Below are positions 5,920 to 11,377 of a DNA stretch of 11,377 bases, piece after piece. Numbering within the stretch: position 1 is the first letter of the stretch; each line of letters begins with the position of its first letter. A model generated the notes under the pieces. It was not told where the DNA came from, did not search any database, and worked only from the letters and a program-made list of their open reading frames with translations. This stretch comes from CCY15215 sp039194995 (GTDB lineage: Bacteria > Cyanobacteriota > Cyanobacteriia > Cyanobacteriales > Spirulinaceae), in the NCBI GenBank assembly GCA_039194995.1, contig JBCCVR010000215.1, forward strand, positions 1-11,377. The letters are read 5' to 3'. The translations under genes and the position numbers were made by a program.

Positions 5920-6366
5920 ATGGGACTCGTTAGAACCGTCACCCTACAAACCCTCGAATCTATCGAAGGGGGAATGGCTCGCTTTTATACTCCCCAGTTG
6001 AGTCACGAAACCATGCTGGTGCAAATTGCCCCCAATACGGTAGACGATCTATTCGTGCATCTGGCTCAAACCGACCAGCTATTGGTCGTGCGGGGAGGTT
6101 TTGTGCTGGTCGTCTTGCAAAATCGACAATATCGATATATCCCCCTGAGTGAAGATAAACCCCAGATTGTGAAGATTCCTCGCGGAGTTCCCCACGCTGC
6201 CATCAATCTTGATTCAGAACCCTGCGTTCTCGTTAATGCCGTCTTGCGTCACGGCGAAATGCGAGCCAAAGATTATCAGCCGATCGCACCGCCTTTTGCC
6301 TACGATTTGGAACTCGCCCGACAAATCTCGACCGAATCGCGATCGCTGGCAGTCCCCATAGCATAA
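5920..6366 (+). CDS. Cupin-domain protein of unknown function
   Basis: A 148-residue single-domain beta-barrel protein. Cupin motif 2 is recognisable as IPRGVPH (P87, G89, H92). The motif 1 region, LFVHLAQTDQLLVVRGG (44-60), keeps one His (H47) but lacks the usual HxH and Glu pattern, so a metal site, if present, is non-standard. There is no signal peptide or membrane segment, so it is probably cytosolic. AAGGAG at 5903-5908 precedes the ATG by 11 bases. The response regulator begins about 70 bp downstream on the same strand and could be cotranscribed. I cannot assign a substrate; RmlC-like sugar epimerase or a regulatory cupin are both possible. Confidence 0.85.
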   Translation: MGLVRTVTLQTLESIEGGMARFYTPQLSHETMLVQIAPNTVDDLFVHLAQTDQLLVVRGGFVLVVLQNRQYRYIPLSEDKPQIVKIPRGVPHAAINLDSEPCVLVNAVLRHGEMRAKDYQPIAPPFAYDLELARQISTESRSLAVPIA

Positions 6367-6435
6367 AACGAACTTTAGCCGCAACTGCATACAGAAAGGT
6401 GTACACTCGGGTTGAGAATCCCGCCTCGCAAATTT

Positions 6436-7125
6436 ATGCCCTTACTCATCTTGGTTGTGGACGATAATCCCGGTATTCGCTTGGCCATTAGCGACTACCT
6501 CGACCTGTCCGGCTATTCAACTATCACCGCTCGGGATGGGAAAGAAGCATTGTCCGTCTTAGAATCTTCCCATCCCCACCTCATGGTCGCCGATATCAAA
6601 ATGCCGAGAATCGACGGCTATACCCTCGTCGAACAGGTGCGCCGCCGTCCTGAATTTCGCTTGCTGCCCGTTATTTTCCTCACCGAACGCAACACTACCG
6701 CCGAACGCATCCGCGGCTATCAAGTCGGCTGCGACCTGTATTTGCCCAAACCCTTTGAGATGGAAGAATTAGGGGCAGCCATTCGCAATCTCTTGGAGCG
6801 ATCGCAGGTGATCCAAACCGAACTGCGTTTTTCGAGTTTAGAACCGCCGCCTGTAACCGATCCCGTTTCCAGACAGAGGCGACCTAGCGATCGCGCGGAA
6901 GTTTCCTCGCCCCCTACCCCTTTAATCGCTTTACATTTAACCAAGCGCGAACGAGAAGTCTTAGATTTACTAACGCAAGGATTATCCAACGTTGAAATTG
7001 GCAATGCTCTCCATCTCAGCCCCAGAACCATTGAAAAATACGTCAGCAGTCTGCTGAGAAAAACAGATACGAACAAACGAGCGGAATTAGTCCGTTTTGC
7101 CTTTGAGAATCAGTTAGTACGTTGA
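6436..7125 (+). CDS. NarL/LuxR-type response regulator, Rre1/Ycf29-like
   Basis: A two-component response regulator of 229 residues from the ATG used here. The receiver domain (about 3-120) has acidic D9/D10, phospho-acceptor D53 (VADIKMP), T83 and K105 (PKPF). A Pro/Ser-rich linker (about 135-165) joins a LuxR/GerE helix-turn-helix (about 168-222; LTKREREVLDLL, LSNVEIGNALHLSPRTIEKYVSSLL). The sequence closely resembles the cyanobacterial and red-algal plastid regulator known as Rre1/Ycf29, though a paralogue cannot be excluded. I chose ATG 6436 because family members start directly with MPL-ILVVDD. An in-frame TTG at 6412 would add eight residues and has AAAGG upstream (6395-6399). No histidine kinase is adjacent, so the partner is encoded elsewhere. 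Confidence 0.92.
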   Translation: MPLLILVVDDNPGIRLAISDYLDLSGYSTITARDGKEALSVLESSHPHLMVADIKMPRIDGYTLVEQVRRRPEFRLLPVIFLTERNTTAERIRGYQVGCDLYLPKPFEMEELGAAIRNLLERSQVIQTELRFSSLEPPPVTDPVSRQRRPSDRAEVSSPPTPLIALHLTKREREVLDLLTQGLSNVEIGNALHLSPRTIEKYVSSLLRKTDTNKRAELVRFAFENQLVR

Positions 7126-7130
7126 CATTA

Positions 7131-7158
7131 GTTATCAGTTACCAGTTATCAGTTATCA
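7131..7158. repeat. Tandem heptamer tract (GTTATCA)4 between convergent genes
   Basis: Four units, GTTATCA, GTTACCA, GTTATCA and GTTATCA, fill the 34-bp gap between the response regulator stop and the phosphatase stop. It is an STRR-type heptamer. No separate terminator is visible between these convergent genes. Confidence 0.8.
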
Positions 7159-7159
7159 G

Positions 7160-7633
7160 TCATTTATCCTTCATAACTTCCTCTAATAAGCCATCGCAGG
7201 CATCGAGGAGGAGATCGATAACGTAGTTAAATCCATCCGTGCCGCCATAGTAGGGATCCGGGACTTCCTGATCGGGATGATTGGTGGCAAAATCGCACAT
7301 CATTCGGACTTTATCCTGATATTTCCCCTCGGGATCGAGGCGCAGAATATCGCGATAGTTGTCCCGATCCATGACCAAAATGAGGTCGAATTGGGTAAAA
7401 TCCTCTCGTGTAAACTGGCGTGCTTGCCCGTGTAACTCGATGCCCCGTTCTTTTGCTGCTGCCCTCATGCGGCGATCGGGAGATGCTCCGATATGATAGC
7501 TAGACGTTCCCGCAGAATCGCAGGCGATCGCGCGATCGTATCCCTTTTGGGCGGCTAAATAATTCATAATATTTTCCGCCGATGGGGAACGACAAATATT
7601 TCCCAAACAGACAAACAATAACTTGTAAGACAT
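7160..7633 (-). CDS. Low-molecular-weight protein-tyrosine phosphatase
   Basis: A 157-residue cytosolic phosphatase that removes phosphate from tyrosine residues. The P-loop CLGNICRS (9-16) supplies nucleophile C9 and R15 in the C(X)5R(S/T) pattern. The general acid is D126 in the VPDPYYGG loop, with Y128/Y129 following. The length is normal for the family. Asn, Cys and Ser inside the loop resemble the eukaryote-like LMW-PTP subgroup, also found as Slr0328 in Synechocystis, rather than exopolysaccharide-operon types. No tyrosine kinase or polysaccharide export gene is adjacent. The stop codon sits at the edge of a heptamer repeat. Its physiological substrate cannot be inferred from this locus. 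Confidence 0.95.
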   Translation of the reverse strand: MSYKLLFVCLGNICRSPSAENIMNYLAAQKGYDRAIACDSAGTSSYHIGASPDRRMRAAAKERGIELHGQARQFTREDFTQFDLILVMDRDNYRDILRLDPEGKYQDKVRMMCDFATNHPDQEVPDPYYGGTDGFNYVIDLLLDACDGLLEEVMKDK

Positions 7634-7773
7634 AAATTAATAGTAAGATCGTGCTTTGGTACTGGATCGATAGAAGAATCTCGCGCTAAACTACTCTCGA
7701 TTTCCTTCTATTCAGCCCTATCATAGTTGCCTGCCTGCGTTCCTCCAATCCCTAAACTGCAAAACAACCTACA

Positions 7774-9174
7774 ATGTTTAAATCCTCCTACCGCAATCCC
7801 TATTACAGCAGGCGCAAACGTCGCCCGATTTCGTGGTGGAAACTGTTATTGTTTGCTGCCTTGAGTCTTGTCGTCCTCGAAGTCCTGACCCGCGCCACGA
7901 TGGGATTGCTTGGATATCGGAATACGCTGGCGACTTATGCTGGAGCGCCGGAAGAATTTGCCGCTTATGCGCTTAAATTTCTCGATCGCGATGGCGAACC
8001 CTTTAGCGGTCTGGCCAAAGGCGGGCAGTTACAAGCCGTTCCCGATGTTGCGACGGGCTATCGTTTGGTGGGCGAACAGCAAAGCGATTTTTGGCAAATT
8101 AACGAGCAGGGATTTCGCGATTCTCTCCCCTTGCCTTTAGAAAAACCCCAAAATGAAATTCGCATTTTTATTTTGGGAGATTCAACGGCATTTGGTTGGG
8201 GAATTGAGGCCAATGCAGAAAACAATCTCAATGCCAACCAACAAACGATCGCCTATAAGTTACAGTCCCGCTTGCAAGCGCGTCTCGAACAACAACAACG
8301 TTCCCCAGAAAAATATCGTCCCAATATCTTACCCGTGGATGCAACGGGGCGAGCCAATGCGTTGCTGCGACCCCCTAAAATTCGCGGTGGCAATTATCGC
8401 ATCATCAATGCAGCCGTACCGGGTTATACATCGGGCAATCAATTGGCGCAGTTGGCTTTAGAGATTCTTCCCTATCAACCCGATGCGGTGATTCTCATGA
8501 ATGGTTATGGGGATTTAATGCTCCCCCAAGACCAAACCATTGCCGACATTCCCAAACAAGCTGAATTTCTCAGCCATCCCCCCCAATATTTTTGGACGTA
8601 TTTAAAGCAATCGGCGTTTCAATTGGTTGCCGATACGAGCATTTATAAAAGTCTGCAATATTTCATTATCAAACCCGAACCTTCCCTCGTCCGAGAAACG
8701 TTAGCGATCGCGGGAGAGGCGCAATCGTTAGCGGAGTATTTACCGGAAGACGATGCGGAATTAGAAGCCCGGATCGCGCGCTATAGCCAGCATCTCAAAC
8801 AAATGGTTCAACTCGGTGCGGGAGCGAATATGCCTCTGATTGTCGCCCTCCAGCCAGAAATTACGGGCATTTCTCCGGAGAAACGCCAACCCGAAGTACA
8901 AGAAATAATACAAGAATTGGGGTCGGCTTATTCTCAAGGCGTTGAGGCGGGTTTCCTGCGTTTGGCAGAAGCGAACGAGCAATTGGGCAACGCGTTTCCC
9001 AGAAATGTAAGTGTTTTGAATTATTACCGCTTATTTAACGATTTGTCTGCCGTTGCCTTTATCGATCCGGTTCACCTCACAGACGCAGGCAATCAGGCTC
9101 TATCGGAGCGACTGTACAATGCAGTAACGGCAATGCCCGGGTTGCAAATTGTTTCCCGATCGCCCCAACGCTAA
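7774..9174 (+). CDS. Membrane-anchored SGNH/GDSL-like hydrolase
   Basis: A 466-residue protein with a basic N-terminus (RRKRR near 13-17) and one hydrophobic segment (about 22-38), giving a signal-anchor topology with the catalytic domain probably periplasmic. SGNH blocks are recognisable: ILGDST (Ser137, block I), NAAVPGYTSGNQ (Gly217, block II), MNGYGD (about 242-247, block III) and DPVHLTDAGN (D431, H434, block V). Block III departs from the usual GxND, so the oxyanion-hole Asn is uncertain. Insertions between blocks (about 145-205 and 255-345) make it larger than minimal SGNH enzymes. Such anchored proteins often act as O-acetyl esterases or acyltransferases on envelope polysaccharides, but the substrate here is unknown. 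No clear Shine-Dalgarno is visible; the 140 bp upstream are shared with the divergent phosphatase gene. Confidence 0.88.
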   Translation: MFKSSYRNPYYSRRKRRPISWWKLLLFAALSLVVLEVLTRATMGLLGYRNTLATYAGAPEEFAAYALKFLDRDGEPFSGLAKGGQLQAVPDVATGYRLVGEQQSDFWQINEQGFRDSLPLPLEKPQNEIRIFILGDSTAFGWGIEANAENNLNANQQTIAYKLQSRLQARLEQQQRSPEKYRPNILPVDATGRANALLRPPKIRGGNYRIINAAVPGYTSGNQLAQLALEILPYQPDAVILMNGYGDLMLPQDQTIADIPKQAEFLSHPPQYFWTYLKQSAFQLVADTSIYKSLQYFIIKPEPSLVRETLAIAGEAQSLAEYLPEDDAELEARIARYSQHLKQMVQLGAGANMPLIVALQPEITGISPEKRQPEVQEIIQELGSAYSQGVEAGFLRLAEANEQLGNAFPRNVSVLNYYRLFNDLSAVAFIDPVHLTDAGNQALSERLYNAVTAMPGLQIVSRSPQR

Positions 9175-9268
9175 TCGCGATCGCGACACTCCAATAACAG
9201 TCATTGTCATAGATGCGATCGCCTTCTCGGCCAGAAAGAATGTTAAGGCAACGCCGAAAAACGCAACA

Positions 9269-9294
9269 AAACGATACAATAAAGCCTATCGTTT
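9269..9294 (+). promoter_or_regulatory. Promoter-proximal inverted repeat upstream of the petL-like gene
   Basis: AAACGATA (9269-9276) and TATCGTTT (9287-9294) are perfect 8-bp complements around a 10-base spacer. The spacer region begins with TACAAT (9275-9280), a plausible -10 box overlapping the left arm. It could be an operator or a leader hairpin. No good -35 is visible. Confidence 0.4.
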
Positions 9295-9315
9295 GCTCAA
9301 AGAAGGAGATTTTCA

Positions 9316-9408
9316 ATGGCTGTAGCTGCTTACCTCGGAATTTTATTGGCTTTAACCGTCGTAGCGATCGGTTCCTATAAGGTTTTCCGTGCTGTGGGTT
9401 TAATCTAG
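9316..9408 (+). CDS. petL: PetL-like cytochrome b6f small subunit
   Basis: A 30-residue peptide, too short for most gene finders, with one hydrophobic transmembrane helix (about residues 5-21) followed by a short basic end (SYKVFRAVGLI). A strong Shine-Dalgarno AAGGAG (9303-9308) lies seven bases before the ATG, and an inverted repeat follows the stop, so it looks like a real independent gene. The pattern AY-G-L then A-G and a C-terminal FRAV-LI resembles cyanobacterial PetL, the single-helix subunit 6 that stabilises the cytochrome b6f complex in thylakoids. Other photosynthetic one-helix peptides fit less well by eye (PsbJ, PsbM, PsaM, PetN). Coding status is fairly certain; identity is moderate. 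Confidence 0.65.
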   Translation: MAVAAYLGILLALTVVAIGSYKVFRAVGLI

Positions 9409-9416
9409 TTCGAGAT

Positions 9417-9452
9417 TTCAGAGACCGGATATCTTTCGATCGGGTTTCTGAA
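9417..9452. terminator. Hairpin between the petL-like gene and the convergent serine hydrolase gene
   Basis: TTCAGAGACC (9417-9426) pairs with GGTTTCTGAA (9443-9452), 10 bp with one G-U. It starts nine bases after the petL-like stop and ends 13 bases before the convergent gene's stop. It may serve both strands, although no long T tract follows on either. Confidence 0.5.
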
Positions 9453-9465
9453 CTCTGCCAGCATT

Positions 9466-10419
9466 CTAGATTCCCATTATTGCTTTTCCTCCTTGAATGG
9501 CTGCGAGGATTTGTGCCGAAACAAAAGGAAGTAATTCGCGGTTTTGGGCTGGGGGTTGTCCTTCGGTAAAGACGACTAAAAGATAGGGGGGAAGAGTCGG
9601 CACTTCAATATAAGCGCAATCGTGGCGCACCCGAGAAGTCCAACCCGCTTTCGACCACAGTTTTGCTTGTGGGGGCAACCCTTCTCCTAAAAATCCTTGC
9701 ACTTGATTTTCGTCTCCCGGAAGTAACTCCACCGGGTTGAGACTGCGGCGCAGGAATTTCATCATGGCTTTGCAGCGATCGCCCGAAACCGCCACGCCTC
9801 CAACAATACTGTGAAACAAACGCGCGATCGCATTGGTAGTTAACATATTGCGATTTTCCAGCATTTCCCCCACGAACACCCGTTCTCGCCCGTAGGGACC
9901 GTCTCCCCAAGTTTTTTGATTGATATTGATCGTTTCCAGTTCTTGCCAACCCAAAGATTGATAGTAGCGATTGACGATATTGCGCTGATACTGCCAAGTT
10001 GTAAAGGGTTCTGAGGAGAGTTCCGGGCCGCTCGTCGTACCGCTCAACATATCGACCACCAAGCTCGTGGCATCATTGCTCGATTCAACAATCATATCCC
10101 GAATGGCGCGATCGAGTTCCGGCGAACCATTCACCATCTCTTTTTCTAGCCATTCCAAAATTGCCACGAGATAAAACAATTTAACAACACTGGCGGGATA
10201 GATGCGTTCGACCCCGCGATAATTGAATCCCCGCACCGGATAATGCCAAAACTCCTCGTGGGAAAGCGCCCCGCCCGTATTGACGAATACGGGGGGATCG
10301 TACACGATCCACGTGAGGGCAATTTGATTGCGAGCTAACTGGGGAAATTTTTTCCATGTTATTTCTAAAACTTCCGTGCCAATTTGTTCGAGTTGTTCGT
10401 TTTTTTGAAAGAAAGGCAT
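9466..10419 (-). CDS. Class A beta-lactamase-like serine hydrolase
   Basis: A 317-residue protein of the penicillin-binding, beta-lactamase-like superfamily (Beta-lactamase2/class A type). The three active-site boxes are present: S77-V-V-K80 (PASVVKL), S113-S-N115 (VESSNDAT) as the SxN loop, and K257-A-G (SKAGWTS) in place of KTG/KSG. NMLTTNAIARLF (191-202) resembles the stretch after the omega loop of class A enzymes, but I cannot place a convincing Glu166 equivalent. The N-terminus (MPFFQKNEQLEQ) shows no signal peptide, which is unusual for a penicillin-recognising enzyme, so it may be cytoplasmic and not a resistance enzyme. It is divergently transcribed from an NlpC/P60 peptidoglycan hydrolase with a 49-bp gap, hinting at shared control in cell-wall metabolism. 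The substrate is unknown. Confidence 0.88.
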   Translation of the reverse strand: MPFFQKNEQLEQIGTEVLEITWKKFPQLARNQIALTWIVYDPPVFVNTGGALSHEEFWHYPVRGFNYRGVERIYPASVVKLFYLVAILEWLEKEMVNGSPELDRAIRDMIVESSNDATSLVVDMLSGTTSGPELSSEPFTTWQYQRNIVNRYYQSLGWQELETININQKTWGDGPYGRERVFVGEMLENRNMLTTNAIARLFHSIVGGVAVSGDRCKAMMKFLRRSLNPVELLPGDENQVQGFLGEGLPPQAKLWSKAGWTSRVRHDCAYIEVPTLPPYLLVVFTEGQPPAQNRELLPFVSAQILAAIQGGKAIMGI

Positions 10420-10423
10420 AATT

Positions 10424-10451
10424 CAATTATCTACGAGCAATTATCAATTAT
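10424..10451. repeat. Degenerate heptamer tract (CAATTAT) in a divergent promoter region
   Basis: CAATTAT occurs at 10424-10430, 10438-10444 and 10445-10451, all in a 7-bp register, with the diverged unit CTACGAG between the first two. It takes up most of the 49 bp between two divergent start codons and so must overlap their promoters or leaders. Confidence 0.55.
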
Positions 10452-10468
10452 TGATTAAATAAGTCGCA

Positions 10469-11170
10469 ATGTCTGATTTTTCTGCTGATTTTTCTAGGTC
10501 TCTGCCAGCTTCGGCAACAGGTGAATATTTATGTCAAACTAATCTCGATCTGTACAATTCTCCTCATTGTGATGGATTGGCAACGCAAGCGGCAAAAGGA
10601 AGGCATCTGAAAATTTTACGACAGAAAGATGCGGCTTGGGAAGTTTGCCTGTGTGAAGATGATTATCGCGCTTGGTTGCCCTGCAAGAAGGGCGATCGCC
10701 TTTATCCTGCCCCTTCTCCTTATGTTCCACAAGCCAAGACTCGGGAGGCGATCGCGGCTTGCATCCCCGATATTATTGCCTTTGCAAAAGCGGCCATGGC
10801 AATCCATCATCATTATCTCTGGGGGGGAACCGTCGCCCCTGATTACGATTGTTCGGGGTTAATGCAAGCTGCCTTTGCCGCTTCGGGAATCTGGCTTCCC
10901 AGAGATTCTTATCAACAAGAAGCCTTTACCGAAAAAGTGACTTTTGAGGAATTGTTACCGGGAGATTTAATCTTTTTTAAAGAAACAAAACGGGTTAATC
11001 ATGTTGCCCTTTATGTGGGAGACGAGCAATATATTCACAGTTCTGGGAAAGAAAAGGGACGTAACGGGATTGGCATCGATCGCCTAACTCCCGATGGTGG
11101 CAAAATTGCCAGCACTTATTATCAATATTTATTTTGTGCGGGTCGCGTCATGAAAAGTTATTCGAGTTAA
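10469..11170 (+). CDS. SH3-NlpC/P60 gamma-D-glutamyl-L-diamino acid endopeptidase
   Basis: A 233-residue peptidoglycan-peptide cysteine peptidase. The N-terminal part (about 18-80) is a bacterial SH3 domain, and the C-terminal part (about 100-230) is NlpC/P60. The catalytic triad is C128 (DYDCSG), H178 (NHVALYVGD) and H190 (YIHSSG). Layout, length and triad spacing closely match the structurally characterised Anabaena and Nostoc enzymes, which cleave between gamma-D-Glu and the diamino acid and prefer fragments with a free N-terminal L-Ala. There is no signal peptide, agreeing with a role in recycling murein peptides inside the cell. The divergent serine hydrolase next door may be functionally related. 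The ATG is preceded by an AT-rich heptamer tract with no clear Shine-Dalgarno. Confidence 0.95.
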   Translation: MSDFSADFSRSLPASATGEYLCQTNLDLYNSPHCDGLATQAAKGRHLKILRQKDAAWEVCLCEDDYRAWLPCKKGDRLYPAPSPYVPQAKTREAIAACIPDIIAFAKAAMAIHHHYLWGGTVAPDYDCSGLMQAAFAASGIWLPRDSYQQEAFTEKVTFEELLPGDLIFFKETKRVNHVALYVGDEQYIHSSGKEKGRNGIGIDRLTPDGGKIASTYYQYLFCAGRVMKSYSS

Positions 11171-11181
11171 TCTTGAAGGAT

Positions 11182-11233
11182 GGAGCGCGATCGCTCGTCA
11201 TACTCTCTTCTTATCGCTATCCCGGAGCGCTCC
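11182..11233 (+). terminator. Inverted repeat after the NlpC/P60 gene
   Basis: GGAGCGC (11182-11188) pairs with GCGCTCC (11227-11233). The left arm can alternatively fold as GAGCG-CGAT-CGCTC (11183-11196), overlapping a HIP1 octamer. It lies 11 bp after the stop, but no T tract follows (TATAAAAAC), so terminator function is uncertain. Confidence 0.35.
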
Positions 11234-11286
11234 TATAAAAACACGTAATATATTTTTACAAAAATAGTCGTATAAATTTGTTATCG

Positions 11287-11316
11287 TACACTTATCAGCC
11301 TAAACACGTAAGTGTA
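11287..11316. promoter_or_regulatory. Inverted repeat TACACTTA-N14-TAAGTGTA
   Basis: Perfect 8-bp complements at 11287-11294 and 11309-11316 have centres 22 bp apart, about two helical turns. A smaller near-palindrome ACAC-GTAA-GTGT overlaps the right arm (11305-11316). It lies upstream of a possible start codon at 11353 and could be a dimer operator. No known regulator motif is recognised. Confidence 0.35.
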
Positions 11317-11352
11317 AAGTACGCCTCCCTCAACATCAGTGGTCTCAAATTC

Positions 11353-11377
11353 ATGAAACCCTTCTCCGTGCTCTCTC
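11353..11377 (+). CDS. Possible start of a gene truncated by the window edge
   Basis: An ATG at 11353 opens a frame reading M-K-P-F-S-V-L-S to the edge of the window. A lysine followed by hydrophobic residues could begin a signal peptide. No Shine-Dalgarno is visible and only eight codons are available, so this is a weak suggestion based mainly on the inverted repeat upstream. Confidence 0.2.

Noticed and set aside
9175..9186. 12-bp palindrome TCGCGATCGCGA as an operator
   Set aside because: It is an extended HIP1 octamer, which is abundant throughout this genome, so no special role can be claimed.
9605..9997. 130-codon open frame overlapping the serine hydrolase on the same strand
   Set aside because: It is another reading frame of a gene whose three active-site motifs are intact, and the translation has no recognisable motif.

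Overview
The window is chromosomal DNA from a cyanobacterium, probably a filamentous or otherwise repeat-rich lineage. The main evidence is the many copies of the HIP1 octamer GCGATCGC (for example 933-940, 1174-1181, 1751-1758, 3340-3347, 3909-3916, 5600-5607, 11187-11194). Tandem heptamer repeats (STRR type), a small protein resembling cytochrome b6f PetL, and a response regulator of the cyanobacterial/red-plastid Rre1/Ycf29 type agree with this.

Left third (1-3771, minus strand): a guanidine-utilisation operon. A sigma70-like promoter (about 3744-3771) drives a long leader. The leader carries a guanidine-I (ykkC) riboswitch (3558-3730) and an overlapping terminator hairpin (3519-3568). Next come an agmatinase-family enzyme that I assign to Ni-dependent guanidine hydrolase (GdmH), a HypA-like and a HypB-like nickel-delivery pair (GhaA, GhaB), and a lipoprotein ABC substrate-binding protein. 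The same order is known from Synechocystis (sll1077-sll1080), where permease and ATPase genes follow; here they would lie left of the window. The operon has picked up several repeats: a G-rich hairpin repeat after the binding-protein gene, and between ghaA and ghaB a second G-rich copy flanked by two heptamer tracts. One of these tracts is translated as the C-terminal tail of GhaA.

Middle (3784-7125, plus strand): a 345-bp AT-rich divergent spacer, glucose-6-phosphate isomerase (pgi) with a 70-residue C-terminal extension and a terminator, a small cupin protein with its own promoter, and a NarL/LuxR-type response regulator.

Right part (7126-11377): a low-molecular-weight tyrosine phosphatase on the minus strand, convergent with the regulator across a 34-bp spacer filled by heptamers. 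Then come a membrane-anchored SGNH/GDSL-like hydrolase, a 30-residue PetL-like membrane peptide with a strong Shine-Dalgarno, and a divergent pair made of a class-A beta-lactamase-like serine hydrolase (minus) and an SH3-NlpC/P60 peptidoglycan endopeptidase (plus). The last 200 bases hold inverted repeats and possibly the first codons of another gene.

The most notable system is the guanidine operon. It joins sensing (riboswitch), degradation (hydrolase), metal supply (HypA/B paralogues) and probably uptake (binding protein). General pipelines would probably call it agmatinase, hydrogenase maturation and nitrate/taurine transport.
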